This document shows positions 38,207 to 47,260 of a DNA stretch of 64,000 nucleotides, in pieces; the first letter of the stretch is position 1, and each line of letters starts with the position of its first letter. The position numbers and the translations under genes were made by a program. Where the stretch lies: assembly GCA_022561385.1 (NCBI GenBank), contig JADFRG010000001.1, forward strand, positions 1 to 64,000. Direction: 5' to 3'. The DNA is from Chloroflexota bacterium (lineage in GTDB: Bacteria > Chloroflexota > Anaerolineae > Anaerolineales > E44-bin32). Under the pieces are notes generated by a model that saw nothing but the letters and a program-made list of their open reading frames with translations, did not search any database and was not told where the DNA came from.

Positions 38207-39984
38207 GCTTCGACGGGCATCGCTTCCAGCTGCTTCAGGGCCATCTCCACGACCTGGAATCCTCCATTCCAGAAATCGGGCGACCTCACATCGATGCCCG
38301 CTCGCTTCAGGATCCGAACGGGCGATTCCGATCCTCCCGCCGATAGAATCTCCAGATATCGAGGCTTAAACGAATCTCCCTCTTCTCGAAATTGTTTGTA
38401 CAGAGACAACACCAGCAACTGCCCGAATGCGTAAGCGTATACATAGAAGGGATAGTGAAGGAAGTGCGGGATCATGCTCCATTCGTACCTGAATTCTTCG
38501 TTTAGCTCGAGCGAATCTCCGAACTGGGCCTCGAGATTTTCCCAGTAGGCAGCCGTGAGGTCGTCGACCGATGCCCCACCCTCGATAAGCTCGAAGGCGG
38601 TCTTCTCAAACATGGCGAAGAATGCCTGGCGTTGTATCGTTGCGTAGGTGCCATCCATCTGGCGGAACAGCAGGTCGCGCTGCACCTCCGGGTCCGGATC
38701 CCGCTCCAACAACTCATCGATCAGCAACATCTCACTAAACATGGAGGCCGTCTCGGCCAATGGCAAGGAGGAACTCTGGGTCAGAGCGGAATGATCGGCG
38801 GCCAGGAGTGAATGGATGGCGTGGCCCAGTTCGTGGGCCATGGTTGCTACATCTTCCGGGCGCCCCTGAAAATTTTGCATGACCCATGGGGTCAGGTTCG
38901 GTTCGACCGTCAAACAGTAGCCCCCCGTCATCTTTCCGGCCCTCACCTCGCTGTCGATATGGTGTTCATCAAACAGCTTGCGAGCCAGCTTCGCTACCTT
39001 GGGATCGAACTTGTTCAAACTCTCCAATACAATCTCGGCCGCCTCCGCAAATGAATAGCTCTTTTCTGTTTTCCCCACCGGCGCGTAGACATCGTACCGC
39101 CGCAATTTTTCCATCCCAACCCACCTGGCCTTGAGCCGAAAGTATCGTTGGTACAAGGGCGCGTTTGCTTTGCATATATCCAACATTAAATCGATTAGGT
39201 CGCCGGGCAGGTCGTTGCTTAGATTCCGGACTGCGATGGGGGAAGAATACTCTCGGAGACGAACGTTTTCACTGGACCAATCCCGGGCGCGATATTGGTA
39301 GATCTGGCCGAGGATGGGAACGTCCTTCTCATAAACTTTGAACAGCGACTGGTAGGCTGCCGCGCGCACTTCCGCCTCCGGGCTCTTGACGTGGACCATG
39401 AGCTCGCCTCTGGTAAGCTCCTTGATCTCCCCGTTTACATCCAGCGGGAAGGTATAACGATTGGTGATGGAGTCGTAGAGGGTGACCAATGCTGCCGGGC
39501 CGTTCACATCTTTGATGTTGATTATCTTTTCTTCCGGCTCGCTCAGGGTATGGGGTTTTTGAAGTCGCAGGGCCTCCAGCCAATAACGATAGTCACCTGT
39601 GGACTCTAACAACCGCTCGGCTTCCTCGTCCTCCAGGCCCTTCCACCACAACTTGAAGAACATAGTGCGGTTGTCCATTTCCGCCCCAAGTTGATTCGCG
39701 CGGGCCTGGAAGGCTTGTGCGGCCTGGTCCTGGGTATTTTCGGTAAATTTCATTTGACCGTAGGCCCCTATGCGAGAAATCGATCTCACCATCTGGTCGT
39801 ACTTATCCAGGCCCTCAACAAAAGCCGCGGGGGCCATGTCGGCTGACAGACGGTCACGAAGCTCTTCAAAGTCGGCGATCTGAGCCTCCAGGTCCTTGAT
39901 CGCGTCTTCGATTTCCTTCGAATCGAGCTCTGGGAACAGCTCTTCCAGGCTCCAACGTTCTTGTGCGTAATCTTCGCTCGGCAT
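38203..39984 (-). CDS. pepF: Oligoendopeptidase F-type M3 peptidase, copy A
   Basis: 593 residues. N-terminal WSLEELFPELDSKEIE is the usual PepF opening. The zinc motif is HELGH in MAHELGHAIHSLLA (about residue 388), with the Glu ligand in ETASMFSEMLL. The C-terminal MIPHFLHYPFYVYAYAFGQL block has the substrate-binding His and Tyr residues of the family. It hydrolyses oligopeptides of about 7-17 residues in related bacteria. The two peptidases share size and fold but differ strongly in sequence, so the duplication is old. Confidence 0.93.
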   Translation of the reverse strand: MPSEDYAQERWSLEELFPELDSKEIEDAIKDLEAQIADFEELRDRLSADMAPAAFVEGLDKYDQMVRSISRIGAYGQMKFTENTQDQAAQAFQARANQLGAEMDNRTMFFKLWWKGLEDEEAERLLESTGDYRYWLEALRLQKPHTLSEPEEKIINIKDVNGPAALVTLYDSITNRYTFPLDVNGEIKELTRGELMVHVKSPEAEVRAAAYQSLFKVYEKDVPILGQIYQYRARDWSSENVRLREYSSPIAVRNLSNDLPGDLIDLMLDICKANAPLYQRYFRLKARWVGMEKLRRYDVYAPVGKTEKSYSFAEAAEIVLESLNKFDPKVAKLARKLFDEHHIDSEVRAGKMTGGYCLTVEPNLTPWVMQNFQGRPEDVATMAHELGHAIHSLLAADHSALTQSSSLPLAETASMFSEMLLIDELLERDPDPEVQRDLLFRQMDGTYATIQRQAFFAMFEKTAFELIEGGASVDDLTAAYWENLEAQFGDSLELNEEFRYEWSMIPHFLHYPFYVYAYAFGQLLVLSLYKQFREEGDSFKPRYLEILSAGGSESPVRILKRAGIDVRSPDFWNGGFQVVEMALKQLEAMPVEA

Positions 39985-40043
39985 TAGTTCGCTCCTCGTT
40001 CGATCTCTCTACCGACTCCGGTCTATTAAATTTTCGTTATCGG

Positions 40044-41084
40044 TTACACATTGAAGCGGATATGAATGACTTCGCCGTCGATCGGCGCGTATTCTTTTCC
40101 TTCGACTCGCAATTTTCCGGCTGCGCGTGCTTCGGATAACCCGCCAAGTTGAATCAAATCATCCCATTGGATCACTTCGGCACGGATGAAACCTCGGGCC
40201 ATATCGCTGTGGATCGTGCCGGCGGCTTGCAAGACCGTTCCGCCCTTTGGGAGCAGCCACGCCCTGACCTCCGACGCGCTCACTGTATAGAACCGAATCT
40301 GCCCCAATAGACTGAGGCAGGCGCTCATGAGGCCCTCATTTCCGGCCTCCGCAATTTCAAATTCCTTCCGGAATCCTACCGCTTCATCGGCAGGAAGCTG
40401 AGCGAGTTCCGCCTCCAATTTTCCGTATAAGGCGAAGGATGGCAGGTCGCTGGCCAGCGGCCGGGGATCCTTCCCCTCCTCAAGATTCTGCACGAGCAGC
40501 AGCGGCTTGGAGCTTATCAACCCATAACCTTGCAAAAGCTCGCGCTCCGCATCTTCAAGAGTTTGACCCCGCAAGGGTCGCTCCGCCTGGAGGGCCTTGG
40601 TCAGGCGCTGGAAGAGGTTGAGCTCACGTTCCAGCTCCGCACGATCGCGCGCACCTATCTGGCGATCGTCCGCCAGGCGCTCAAGGTGCGCCTCGATTCG
40701 CAGCATGTCATTGAGCAAGAACTCCGCCTCCATTACCTGAACGTCCTGCTCCGGAGTCGGAGGTGCCGCGGTAAGCGGATCTTCGAATGCACGCAAAACT
40801 GCAACGAATCCGTCCCACTGCGCGAGCTGATTGACCAGATCTCCAGACAGGCTCCCATCCTCTCCCATTCCTGCCACGTCGCCGAAGGTAATCTGAGCGT
40901 AAGTGGTCTTGCGTGGCTCATAAAGCGCGATTAAGCTCTCCAGCTGTGGGTCGGGAACGTTTGCGACCCCGGTATGAATTTTTACGTGGGAGAGGTGGTT
41001 GCCTACGGGGAGGTCAGAACCTGTGAGAGCGTTGAAAATGGAGGTTTTGCCGGCACCCGGGAGCCCAATGATCCCCAAACGCAT
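40044..41084 (-). CDS. ychF: YchF/OLA1-family P-loop ATPase
   Basis: 346 residues. Walker A GLPGAGKTS (7-15), switch region VPDPQLESL and DVAGM match the family. The specificity segment reads VQNLEE where many YchF proteins have NVNE, consistent with ATP preference over GTP. A coiled-coil region spans about 125-175. The C-terminal TGS domain (QAAGTIHSDMARGFIRAEV through DGEVIHIRFNV) is complete. YchF binds ribosomes and is involved in stress responses. It is divergent from the tRNA-Leu gene. Confidence 0.93.
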   Translation of the reverse strand: MRLGIIGLPGAGKTSIFNALTGSDLPVGNHLSHVKIHTGVANVPDPQLESLIALYEPRKTTYAQITFGDVAGMGEDGSLSGDLVNQLAQWDGFVAVLRAFEDPLTAAPPTPEQDVQVMEAEFLLNDMLRIEAHLERLADDRQIGARDRAELERELNLFQRLTKALQAERPLRGQTLEDAERELLQGYGLISSKPLLLVQNLEEGKDPRPLASDLPSFALYGKLEAELAQLPADEAVGFRKEFEIAEAGNEGLMSACLSLLGQIRFYTVSASEVRAWLLPKGGTVLQAAGTIHSDMARGFIRAEVIQWDDLIQLGGLSEARAAGKLRVEGKEYAPIDGEVIHIRFNV

Positions 41085-41197
41085 CTCATTAATAATAAAT
41101 CGCCAGCAGGCTCATTCTTCGAAATTCCAAGCCCATACATGTACGCATTGGGGAGGGCAGACTAATACACTCTTGGGCGCTCGAGCAGCGGAGAATA

Positions 41198-41226
41198 TTG
41201 ACCGGTGGAGGGCCATTGAATATACT
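41198..41226 (+). promoter_or_regulatory. Promoter of tRNA-Leu
   Basis: TTGACC (41198-41203), 17-nt spacer, TATACT (41221-41226), then the tRNA 8 nt later. A near-consensus housekeeping sigma site. Confidence 0.85.
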
Positions 41227-41234
41227 GCCCGGAG

Positions 41235-41316
41235 GCCGAAGTGGCGGAACTGGCAGACGCGCGCGACTCAAAATCGCGTTCCTTCGGGAGTGTGGGTTCG
41301 ACTCCCACCTTCGGCA
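41235..41316 (+). tRNA. tRNA-Leu (anticodon CAA)
   Basis: An 82-nt class II tRNA. Acceptor arms GCCGAAG and CTTCGGC, discriminator A at 41316. The anticodon loop CTCAAAA between CGCGA and TCGCG gives anticodon CAA, reading UUG. D loop AACTGGCAGA and T loop GGTTCGACT are present. CCA is not encoded. Confidence 0.95.
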
Positions 41317-41395
41317 TCGGGCGATTATAGCATAGGCGACCCTGGCCCCTTTTCACCGCAGTTTGGAGGGGACGGGGTCGTTCGCGTTTGAGCGG

Positions 41396-41755
41396 ATGCG
41401 AAACAAACTACCTTCTCTGATCCTCGGTTTCATAATTGGCGCAGTGATCGCCATTTTGTTCGGCTGGCTTGTGCGCCCGGTCGAATATATCGACACCAGC
41501 CCCGATTCGCTCCGCATTGACTTCCGCACCGACTACGCGCTGATGGTGGCCGAATCATACGCTGAGGATCAGGACCTGACGTTGGCGCAGGTCCGGTTGG
41601 CGGCGCTCGGCCCCCTGCCGGTTGACGAATACGTGACACAGGCCATCAACTATGCCCTCGAACAATCTTTTGGACGGCCCGATTTGGAACGCCTCAATGT
41701 TTTGGCCATCGCCCTGCGTACGCTGCCGCAGCCGGGAGGGATCGGGCCCCCATGA
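41396..41755 (+). CDS. Small membrane-anchored protein, paralogue 1
   Basis: 119 residues from ATG 41396; an in-frame TTG 33 nt earlier is less likely. One membrane helix (7-26, LILGFIIGAVIAILFGWLV) is followed by RPVEYIDTSPDSLRIDFRTDYALMVAE, split here as RPVEYIDTSPDSLR and FRTDYALMVAE, and a helical tail. I do not recognise a named family. The next gene repeats the same first 70 residues, so the pair arose by duplication. Its stop overlaps the next ATG by 4 nt. Confidence 0.8.
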   Translation: MRNKLPSLILGFIIGAVIAILFGWLVRPVEYIDTSPDSLRIDFRTDYALMVAESYAEDQDLTLAQVRLAALGPLPVDEYVTQAINYALEQSFGRPDLERLNVLAIALRTLPQPGGIGPP

Positions 41756-42510
41756 GCCGCCGACTCTTCCTCATTCTGGGATTCGGGCTGGGGGTGGCGG
41801 GGGGGCTGTATTATGCCTGGCTGGTAAGCCCGGTTGAGTATGTCGATACTGCACCCGAATCCTTGCGTGCCGATTTTCGGGCCGACTATTTGGCCCTCAT
41901 TGCCTCGGCTTATGCCGGCGACGAAGACCTGGTACGTGCCCGGATCCGGTTGGCCCTTTTTCCCGACCTCGATCCTACGACCGATTTGGCCGCTCTCGCT
42001 CAGCAACGGCTTGCGGCCGGTTTTGCGGACACAGAGGCCAGCGCACTCGCGCAACTTGCAAGCGCTCTAAGCCGGGGGCCGTCTCGCACTCTTGTCCCCA
42101 CCCCGTCGGTTTCCCCAACTCCTTCCAACACCCCACGTCCGACTCCGACCCGTAGGCCCACCGCCACTCCCGGGGCGGCCTTCCTGCTGGCCTCGCGCCA
42201 AAAGATCTGCGATCCACTGTTATCGCAGCCGCTAATTCAAGTGGTCGTGATGGATGCGGCTCAGGAACCGGTCCCGGGCCGGGAGATCTCCGTTGTGTGG
42301 AACACAGGCCAGGATCACTTCTTCACCGGCTTAAAGCCGGAATTGGGTCTCGGGTACGGCGATTTTGCGATGACCGAGGCAGTTTCTTACACGTTGCAGC
42401 TGGCCGACTCTCTACAGCCGGTCACGGATCTTGCCACGCATGAATGCGAAGCAGAGGGAGAGGACCCGTACCTGGGCTCATGGCTGCTGGAGTTTGAACA
42501 GTCTCCCTAG
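41752..42510 (+). CDS. Membrane-anchored protein with Thr/Pro linker, paralogue 2
   Basis: 252 residues. Residues 1-110 parallel the gene before it: membrane helix, SPVEYVDTAPESLRADFRADY, then a helical region. Then comes a proline/threonine-rich linker (PTPSVSPTPSNTPRPTPTRR) and an extracytoplasmic beta domain (about 145-252) with two cysteines near ICDPLL and THECEAEGED that may pair. Such TPTP linkers are common in surface proteins of Chloroflexota. The function is not known; the context gives no partner other than its shorter paralogue. Confidence 0.8.
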   Translation: MSRRLFLILGFGLGVAGGLYYAWLVSPVEYVDTAPESLRADFRADYLALIASAYAGDEDLVRARIRLALFPDLDPTTDLAALAQQRLAAGFADTEASALAQLASALSRGPSRTLVPTPSVSPTPSNTPRPTPTRRPTATPGAAFLLASRQKICDPLLSQPLIQVVVMDAAQEPVPGREISVVWNTGQDHFFTGLKPELGLGYGDFAMTEAVSYTLQLADSLQPVTDLATHECEAEGEDPYLGSWLLEFEQSP

Positions 42511-42546
42511 CCCCTTGTCATAGGGCCCCTGGCCTACTTAGTTATA

Positions 42547-42570
42547 GAAAGAGCCAGGGCGTGGCCTGGC
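42547..42570 (-). terminator. Terminator after the bactofilin gene
   Basis: Minus-strand stem GCCAGG (42570-42565) / CCTGGC (42558-42553) with a 6-nt loop, followed by TCTTTCT. It lies between the convergent bactofilin and membrane-protein genes. Confidence 0.6.
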
Positions 42571-42586
42571 CCCTTCTTCCCCGGGC

Positions 42587-43015
42587 CTATTCTTCCTGCT
42601 CACCTTCCCCTTCCGCCTTTGCTGAAGGGCCCAGTCCCAAGTCGACCTCATCTTCCATAGTGATTCTTCCGCGCAGGAACGCCCCCTCTTCGGTAGAAAA
42701 GCTGGCGGTCACAACATCCCCCCATACTCGGCCCGTTTTCGCGATTTCGACTTTTCCGGCCGTGATGTCGCCCTTCACCGAGCCGGCGACAATAACGGTG
42801 GCGGCACGAATGTGTTTACAGGTGACTCGCCCTTGCTCGCCAATGATCACCAGTCCGCGCAGTGCGATCTCTCCATCGAAGGCGCCGTCAATTCTGATCC
42901 CCCCTGTCCCGGTCAGCGTCCCTTGCCAGGCCACGCCGGAACCCAGAATCGAATCGACCTGGTGTGTGACTTCGCGTATTTCCGTGGCTCGTTTGCCGGG
43001 ACGCCTGAATACCAC
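42587..43015 (-). CDS. Bactofilin (polymer-forming cytoskeletal protein)
   Basis: 142 residues. The central DUF583 right-handed beta-helix (about 20-115) shows the regular G-x-(I/V)-x-G periodicity: GSGVAWQGTLTGTGGIRIDG, then GEIALRGLVIIGE, then AGSVKGDITAGKVEIAKTGRVWGDV. The N-terminus is short and basic and the C-terminus is acidic (AEGEGEQEE). Bactofilins polymerise without nucleotide at the membrane and organise wall or polarity factors. The ATG directly abuts the stop of the adenosine-specific kinase gene. Confidence 0.92.
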   Translation of the reverse strand: MVFRRPGKRATEIREVTHQVDSILGSGVAWQGTLTGTGGIRIDGAFDGEIALRGLVIIGEQGRVTCKHIRAATVIVAGSVKGDITAGKVEIAKTGRVWGDVVTASFSTEEGAFLRGRITMEDEVDLGLGPSAKAEGEGEQEE

Positions 43016-43501
43016 TTACCCTACCTTGTAGCCGATCTGCCGCAGAAAGGCGCGCCGTTGTTTGGCGTCGTCTTCGGTTTCAATCCCCTTCGGCTGCTGT
43101 CCGTCCACCACTCCCAGCACGCCGCGACCCTGCTCTGTCTCCACCACAATCACCTCCACCGGGTTGGCCGTAGCGCAATAGATTCGGCAGACCTCGGGCA
43201 CGTTCTTGATCGCGTTGAGGACGTTGATGGGAAAGGCGTTGCCCAAGAAGATGATAAATATGTGACCCGCTGAGAGCGCAAACGCGTTGGCCACCGCCAG
43301 TTCGGTGAGCTCTTCGGAAGTTCCTGCGGCGCGGACCAGTGCGGGCCCCGAGGCCTCACAGAAGGCCAGCCCAAACTCGATGCCGGGCACCGCGGTGACC
43401 AGGGCCTCCTGGAGATCCTCGACGGTTTTAATGAAGTGCGATTGCCCCAGGATCAAATTAATTTCATCGGGCTTTTCGATCTTGACGGTGTGTAGCTCCA
43501 T
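43016..43501 (-). CDS. Adenosine-specific kinase family protein (PF04008 type)
   Basis: 161 residues, the length of the family. It carries the block [20 protein letters not shown], the [18 protein letters not shown] segment with its conserved Cys and Ser, [21 protein letters not shown], and the [16 protein letters not shown] strand. Proteins of this type were first studied in archaea, where they bind AMP/adenosine; the cellular role in bacteria is unclear. It lies upstream of bactofilin with no gap, so the two are co-transcribed. Confidence 0.88.
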   Translation of the reverse strand: MELHTVKIEKPDEINLILGQSHFIKTVEDLQEALVTAVPGIEFGLAFCEASGPALVRAAGTSEELTELAVANAFALSAGHIFIIFLGNAFPINVLNAIKNVPEVCRIYCATANPVEVIVVETEQGRGVLGVVDGQQPKGIETEDDAKQRRAFLRQIGYKVG

Positions 43502-43515
43502 TTCTATTCCTCTAA

Positions 43516-43548
43516 GGAAAATGCGGAGCAGTCGGAACGCTCCGCATT
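43516..43548 (-). terminator. Terminator after the GYD-domain gene
   Basis: AATGCGGAGC (43548-43539 read on the minus strand) and GCTCCGCATT form a 10-bp stem with a 9-nt loop, followed by TTTCC. It separates the GYD gene from the downstream kinase-bactofilin pair. Confidence 0.75.
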
Positions 43549-43601
43549 AAAGTCTATTCCGCTTGCGCGCCGGGCGCCAAAATGGGATTTGTGCCCTGCG
43601 G

Positions 43602-43889
43602 CTATTCGGCCAGCGAGTCGATGAATTCATCCATGTCGACCGCCGCCAGCGTGGTGATCTTGACCGATCCTCGAGCAGCGAGCCTGAGTGAGGCTGCGGC
43701 GATGGTGGAGTTACTGTCCGCCTCGACGACGTTCACGAAATCGTAGGGGCCCAGCGTAACGTACTGCGCGACGACCGTTACTCCGGCTTTCTCCAACTCC
43801 GAATTGACTTCTTGGATTCGCTTGGGCTTCTTCGAAACTGTCTTGGCTCCGGCCTCTGTCAGATTGCTGAGCATGATGTAAGTGGGCAT
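43602..43889 (-). CDS. GYD-domain protein
   Basis: 95 residues. The opening MPTYIMLSNLTEAGAKTV, the LEKAGVTVVAQYVTLGPYDFV strand with the Gly-Pro-Tyr-Asp signature that names the family, and ASLRLAARGSVKITTLAAVD match the GYD domain, a small ferredoxin-like fold. No catalytic role is established for the family. It has its own terminator. Confidence 0.9.
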   Translation of the reverse strand: MPTYIMLSNLTEAGAKTVSKKPKRIQEVNSELEKAGVTVVAQYVTLGPYDFVNVVEADSNSTIAAASLRLAARGSVKITTLAAVDMDEFIDSLAE

Positions 43890-43932
43890 GACTTCTCCTT
43901 TTCCAGTTTGAGTGGACCGCCCTCATTGTAAA

Positions 43933-44703
43933 TCAGGCAGGGTGGAGCTCGTATCCAAGCATCTCCGCGAACTGGCGCACGCTGGCCGGGCTGTGGCCTG
44001 CAAAATGGTTGTTGAAATAACCATACACATCGACCCCGTCATCCAGGAAGCGCGAGACCCGCTTGGCCCAGCCACCGAGGGTTTCAGATTTATCGATCTG
44101 GATACGGCCAAACTGGCTGATATCCTTGCGACGGCCGAGCCACCGCACAACGGTGAAGTCCGCCGTGATCCAATCCAGCTTTGGCATATAGTGCAGGTCC
44201 TGCAGCACCAGCGCCACGTTGTGTTGCGAGAGCATCTCTCCCAGGTTTGGTTTCAGCCATTTTCGATTGCGGACCTCGACCGCGTAACGCGGCCCGGCGG
44301 GCAGGGCTCCAAGAAAGGCCTCCAGGCGATTAAACTGGTCGGGGGTGAAATCGTAGGCAAACTGAAGCGTCAGGACCCCCAACTTTTCCCCGAGCGCCTG
44401 CATCGTCCCTACAAACGCCTCCGCGTCGCCACCTGCCCCCTGCAATTGCTTCTCGTGTGTGATTAGTTTGGGAAATTTGGCCGCGAATCGAAAATCGGCG
44501 GGCGTGCGCTCGCGCCAGCCCTCCACCACGCTGGTCCTAGGAGTCGCATAGAAGGTGGCGTCGATTTCGACGGAAGGAAAGTGTCTTGAGTACTCCTCTA
44601 AGTACCGTTTCTTGGGTGTGCCTTCAGGGTAGAAGGGTCCTACCCAATCGTCAAAGGAGAAGCCTTGAGTACCCAGAATTAGGTCTCCTGCCGGTCTGCC
44701 CAT
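43933..44703 (-). CDS. DUF72 TIM-barrel protein (YecE-like)
   Basis: 256 residues from ATG 44703; a longer in-frame reading overlaps the next gene and has no similarity. Blocks ILGTQGFSFDDWVGPFYPEG, the EYSRHFPSVEIDATFYATP strand, PADFRFAAKFPKLITHEK and YAVEVRNRKWL are those of the DUF72 family, which folds as a TIM barrel. The YGYFNNHFAGHSPASVRQF block near the end holds conserved Asn and His residues. The biochemical function is not established. It follows the YfhO-like gene by 8 nt on the minus strand. Confidence 0.9.
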   Translation of the reverse strand: MGRPAGDLILGTQGFSFDDWVGPFYPEGTPKKRYLEEYSRHFPSVEIDATFYATPRTSVVEGWRERTPADFRFAAKFPKLITHEKQLQGAGGDAEAFVGTMQALGEKLGVLTLQFAYDFTPDQFNRLEAFLGALPAGPRYAVEVRNRKWLKPNLGEMLSQHNVALVLQDLHYMPKLDWITADFTVVRWLGRRKDISQFGRIQIDKSETLGGWAKRVSRFLDDGVDVYGYFNNHFAGHSPASVRQFAEMLGYELHPA

Positions 44704-44711
44704 AACTTCGC

Positions 44712-47015
44712 TCACCCCTTCACACGTCGTCTGTCCCAGACTTGAAAGCTCACAAATGTAAATCCGATGGCACTGACGATAAATGCCAACCCTCTCACCC
44801 ATTTTCCTAACAAGTAGGAGTCAGGTGAATATTCGAACTGAAGAATCGTTTTACCCGCCGGAACGTAAGAGCCCATAAGAGCCATCTGAGCTCGGTAAAC
44901 CGGCAGTTCATTCCCCACTTGATCGAACGCCTTCCATCCAGGCATGTACGGAACACTCGCTACGACAAATCCGGGGGCTGAGGAAGTTATCTCGAGCTCG
45001 AATAGATCGGAAGTTAGCCACCGGGTATTAACGCTCGAGGATCCATCGCTGCCTCCGGTGATTTCGTGTCCTCCCACCACCAGCAGCGGGTCACTGGGAG
45101 AGCTCTCGACCAGGCGGTCAAATGGGTACTCATCACTCACCGTCGGTTGAGTCTCGTAGATTACGAATGCCAGTGGCCTGACGTCGTTATTCCGGTACAC
45201 CTTGCCGCCCTCGATCGATCCTTCAAGGATCCAGCCCGGGCCTTTCTGATCCTCGGAGGTAACTGCACGGCGTACACCCAGCAGACCCAGCAAATAGCTA
45301 TCAATCTGGCGGTCCGGGCAGGCAGCTGCCGCCTCCGCGCTGGCCACGAAGCCAGGCACAGAGATCGAGTAAACCTGCGGCCGACAATTTGTAGCAGCCT
45401 CCATATAGGATACATAGTGCTTTAATTGAACTGGATCAATTCCCTCCACGATCCACAATCCCTCGTTCTCGGTCGCGTATGGCGAGAGGCGGCCTTCCGT
45501 GTACACTCTCTCGGTTCCAGTGACCGACAACTGATCCAGCCATTCCGGCCCTGGCGAGCCCTTTCCAGGTTGCCAAAAGGACCAGCCAACCGCGGAAAGC
45601 TCGAGAATCAGCGCAAACCCGATCGCCAGGCCAACCCGATTTCGACTCTTCAACGTCCAACTCAATTGGCTCAGAATCAATATCATTGCGCCGCTGACCG
45701 CTGCGGCGGCCAATGCGGCCCATTGCCACGGATTCTGAGGCCGCGAGATGCCGAACGCGGAGACAATCAGGAGAAACAGGCCAAGTGCCGCTGCCGCTCG
45801 AAAGCCCCGTCCTCCCTGCACAAATCCCTGAACGCCCGCACCACAGAATATCGCCAATATCAGGCTAACGAAGAACCACGACCGCGAGGGGACTCGAAGG
45901 AACTCGAAGCCTGGCACGACCCTAAAGGCCCATGCGAACAGGGGCGTCGAAGTTCCCAAGGCAAATAGAACCGAAACAATGCCGAGGGTGAGCCAGAACG
46001 CCTTGCCCCAGACCTGGTCGCGGAAGATCGCATGCGAAGCAAAGATGAAGATCCCAATGCCAATGTATACGATCCACTCCGGAAAAGGCACGCTCGGGAT
46101 GGCGAGGAACAGCGCCAAAAGACTCGGAGGCAGAGCATATGCGGCCGAATCGGCCAGCGAAAGATCCGACCGATTGAGATATGGAATTAGCTCCAGCATG
46201 GGTGCTAGATGCGCACCTGCGGAGAGTAGGAACCCAATAGCAGCCGCCAGCCCGGTCGCAAACGTCCTTCGGACCAATAGGGATCGCCGAAGGCTCGAGA
46301 AGGCCGCTGGCCGGTGACGGATAACCAAATAGAGCGCATAGGCGATCAGGACGATGAAACTGATGAATACCATTGGAGGGTGAGCCACAAATGATAGGCC
46401 AAATAAAAGTCCCGCAAGCCATCCCCAGATTGGGGAAAGGTTCACCAGAGCCCGATCGAGCGCCAAAAGGACCCAGGGCAGCCAGGCGAGCACAATGACG
46501 ACACCGAGTTGCCCCCCGCTTACATGGGCGAGCAATTTTGGCGCAAGCATGTACGCGATTGCACTGCTGAATGCGCCGAGGCCGGAAAAGGCCAATCGAA
46601 TCCTGGTAAAGGCATAAATGCCTGCCCCGGCCAGCCCGATATGCAGGGCAAAAAGCAGATTCAGGGCCCAAGTGGCTGGTAGGACAAGGGTCAACAAGTA
46701 AGGCGGATACGCTATGAGGTATGAGGGATTCCCAACGATCGGAATACCGCTCATGGTTTCTGGTCGCCAGGTAGGCAGCCTCCCAGTCTCAATCCATGCT
46801 CTTTGAAGGAATAGCGTATTGGGAAGATGCATGGCGACATAATCCGTTCCCAATTCGGAGCGGGAGAGCAAAAGCGTTTCATTGTTCCATAGAAACGGAA
46901 GCAGAAGCAGGAGGGGGATTGCAAGCAAAAGTACACAGTTCCTCAGATCGGAACGCAGCGCGTTTAACTCCTCACCTTTAGACAAATCCCTCAACCCTTC
47001 AACTATGAAGTGCAA
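44712..47015 (-). CDS. YfhO-like polytopic membrane protein
   Basis: 767 residues. About 12-13 membrane helices occupy residues 25-450, starting after a basic N-terminus. The first extracytoplasmic loop has the LGTDYVAMHLPNTLFLQRAW and LPTWRPETMSGIPIVGNP pattern of GT-C-like YfhO proteins, with acidic residues after helix 1. A large extracytoplasmic domain (about 470-740) and a last membrane helix (near 745) follow. YfhO-type proteins are implicated in glycosylation of lipoteichoic acid or surface glycans. The start is TTG 47015 and uncertain. It faces a decayed glycan locus across a 245-bp gap. Confidence 0.82.
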   Translation of the reverse strand: MHFIVEGLRDLSKGEELNALRSDLRNCVLLLAIPLLLLLPFLWNNETLLLSRSELGTDYVAMHLPNTLFLQRAWIETGRLPTWRPETMSGIPIVGNPSYLIAYPPYLLTLVLPATWALNLLFALHIGLAGAGIYAFTRIRLAFSGLGAFSSAIAYMLAPKLLAHVSGGQLGVVIVLAWLPWVLLALDRALVNLSPIWGWLAGLLFGLSFVAHPPMVFISFIVLIAYALYLVIRHRPAAFSSLRRSLLVRRTFATGLAAAIGFLLSAGAHLAPMLELIPYLNRSDLSLADSAAYALPPSLLALFLAIPSVPFPEWIVYIGIGIFIFASHAIFRDQVWGKAFWLTLGIVSVLFALGTSTPLFAWAFRVVPGFEFLRVPSRSWFFVSLILAIFCGAGVQGFVQGGRGFRAAAALGLFLLIVSAFGISRPQNPWQWAALAAAAVSGAMILILSQLSWTLKSRNRVGLAIGFALILELSAVGWSFWQPGKGSPGPEWLDQLSVTGTERVYTEGRLSPYATENEGLWIVEGIDPVQLKHYVSYMEAATNCRPQVYSISVPGFVASAEAAAACPDRQIDSYLLGLLGVRRAVTSEDQKGPGWILEGSIEGGKVYRNNDVRPLAFVIYETQPTVSDEYPFDRLVESSPSDPLLVVGGHEITGGSDGSSSVNTRWLTSDLFELEITSSAPGFVVASVPYMPGWKAFDQVGNELPVYRAQMALMGSYVPAGKTILQFEYSPDSYLLGKWVRGLAFIVSAIGFTFVSFQVWDRRRVKG

Positions 47016-47260
47016 GACGGAGGTGCATATCGAGCGTTAGACCATCACAGCTCGACCAAGACGACATCGTGCCATCCGAGCGCAGCGCTCCAGTATCGGC
47101 CCCAGGACTATTCAACACCATCTGTAGTTTCCGTAAACATTATTAGCGATGCGCCGACAAAGATACTGTGCTTGGCGCGCTTATCTCCAGTTAGGCTGGA
47201 CTTCAGTGAAAGACCCTATCTCTCACCTGACAGAGCAGCCAAGATCTGAGACCGTGAAAG

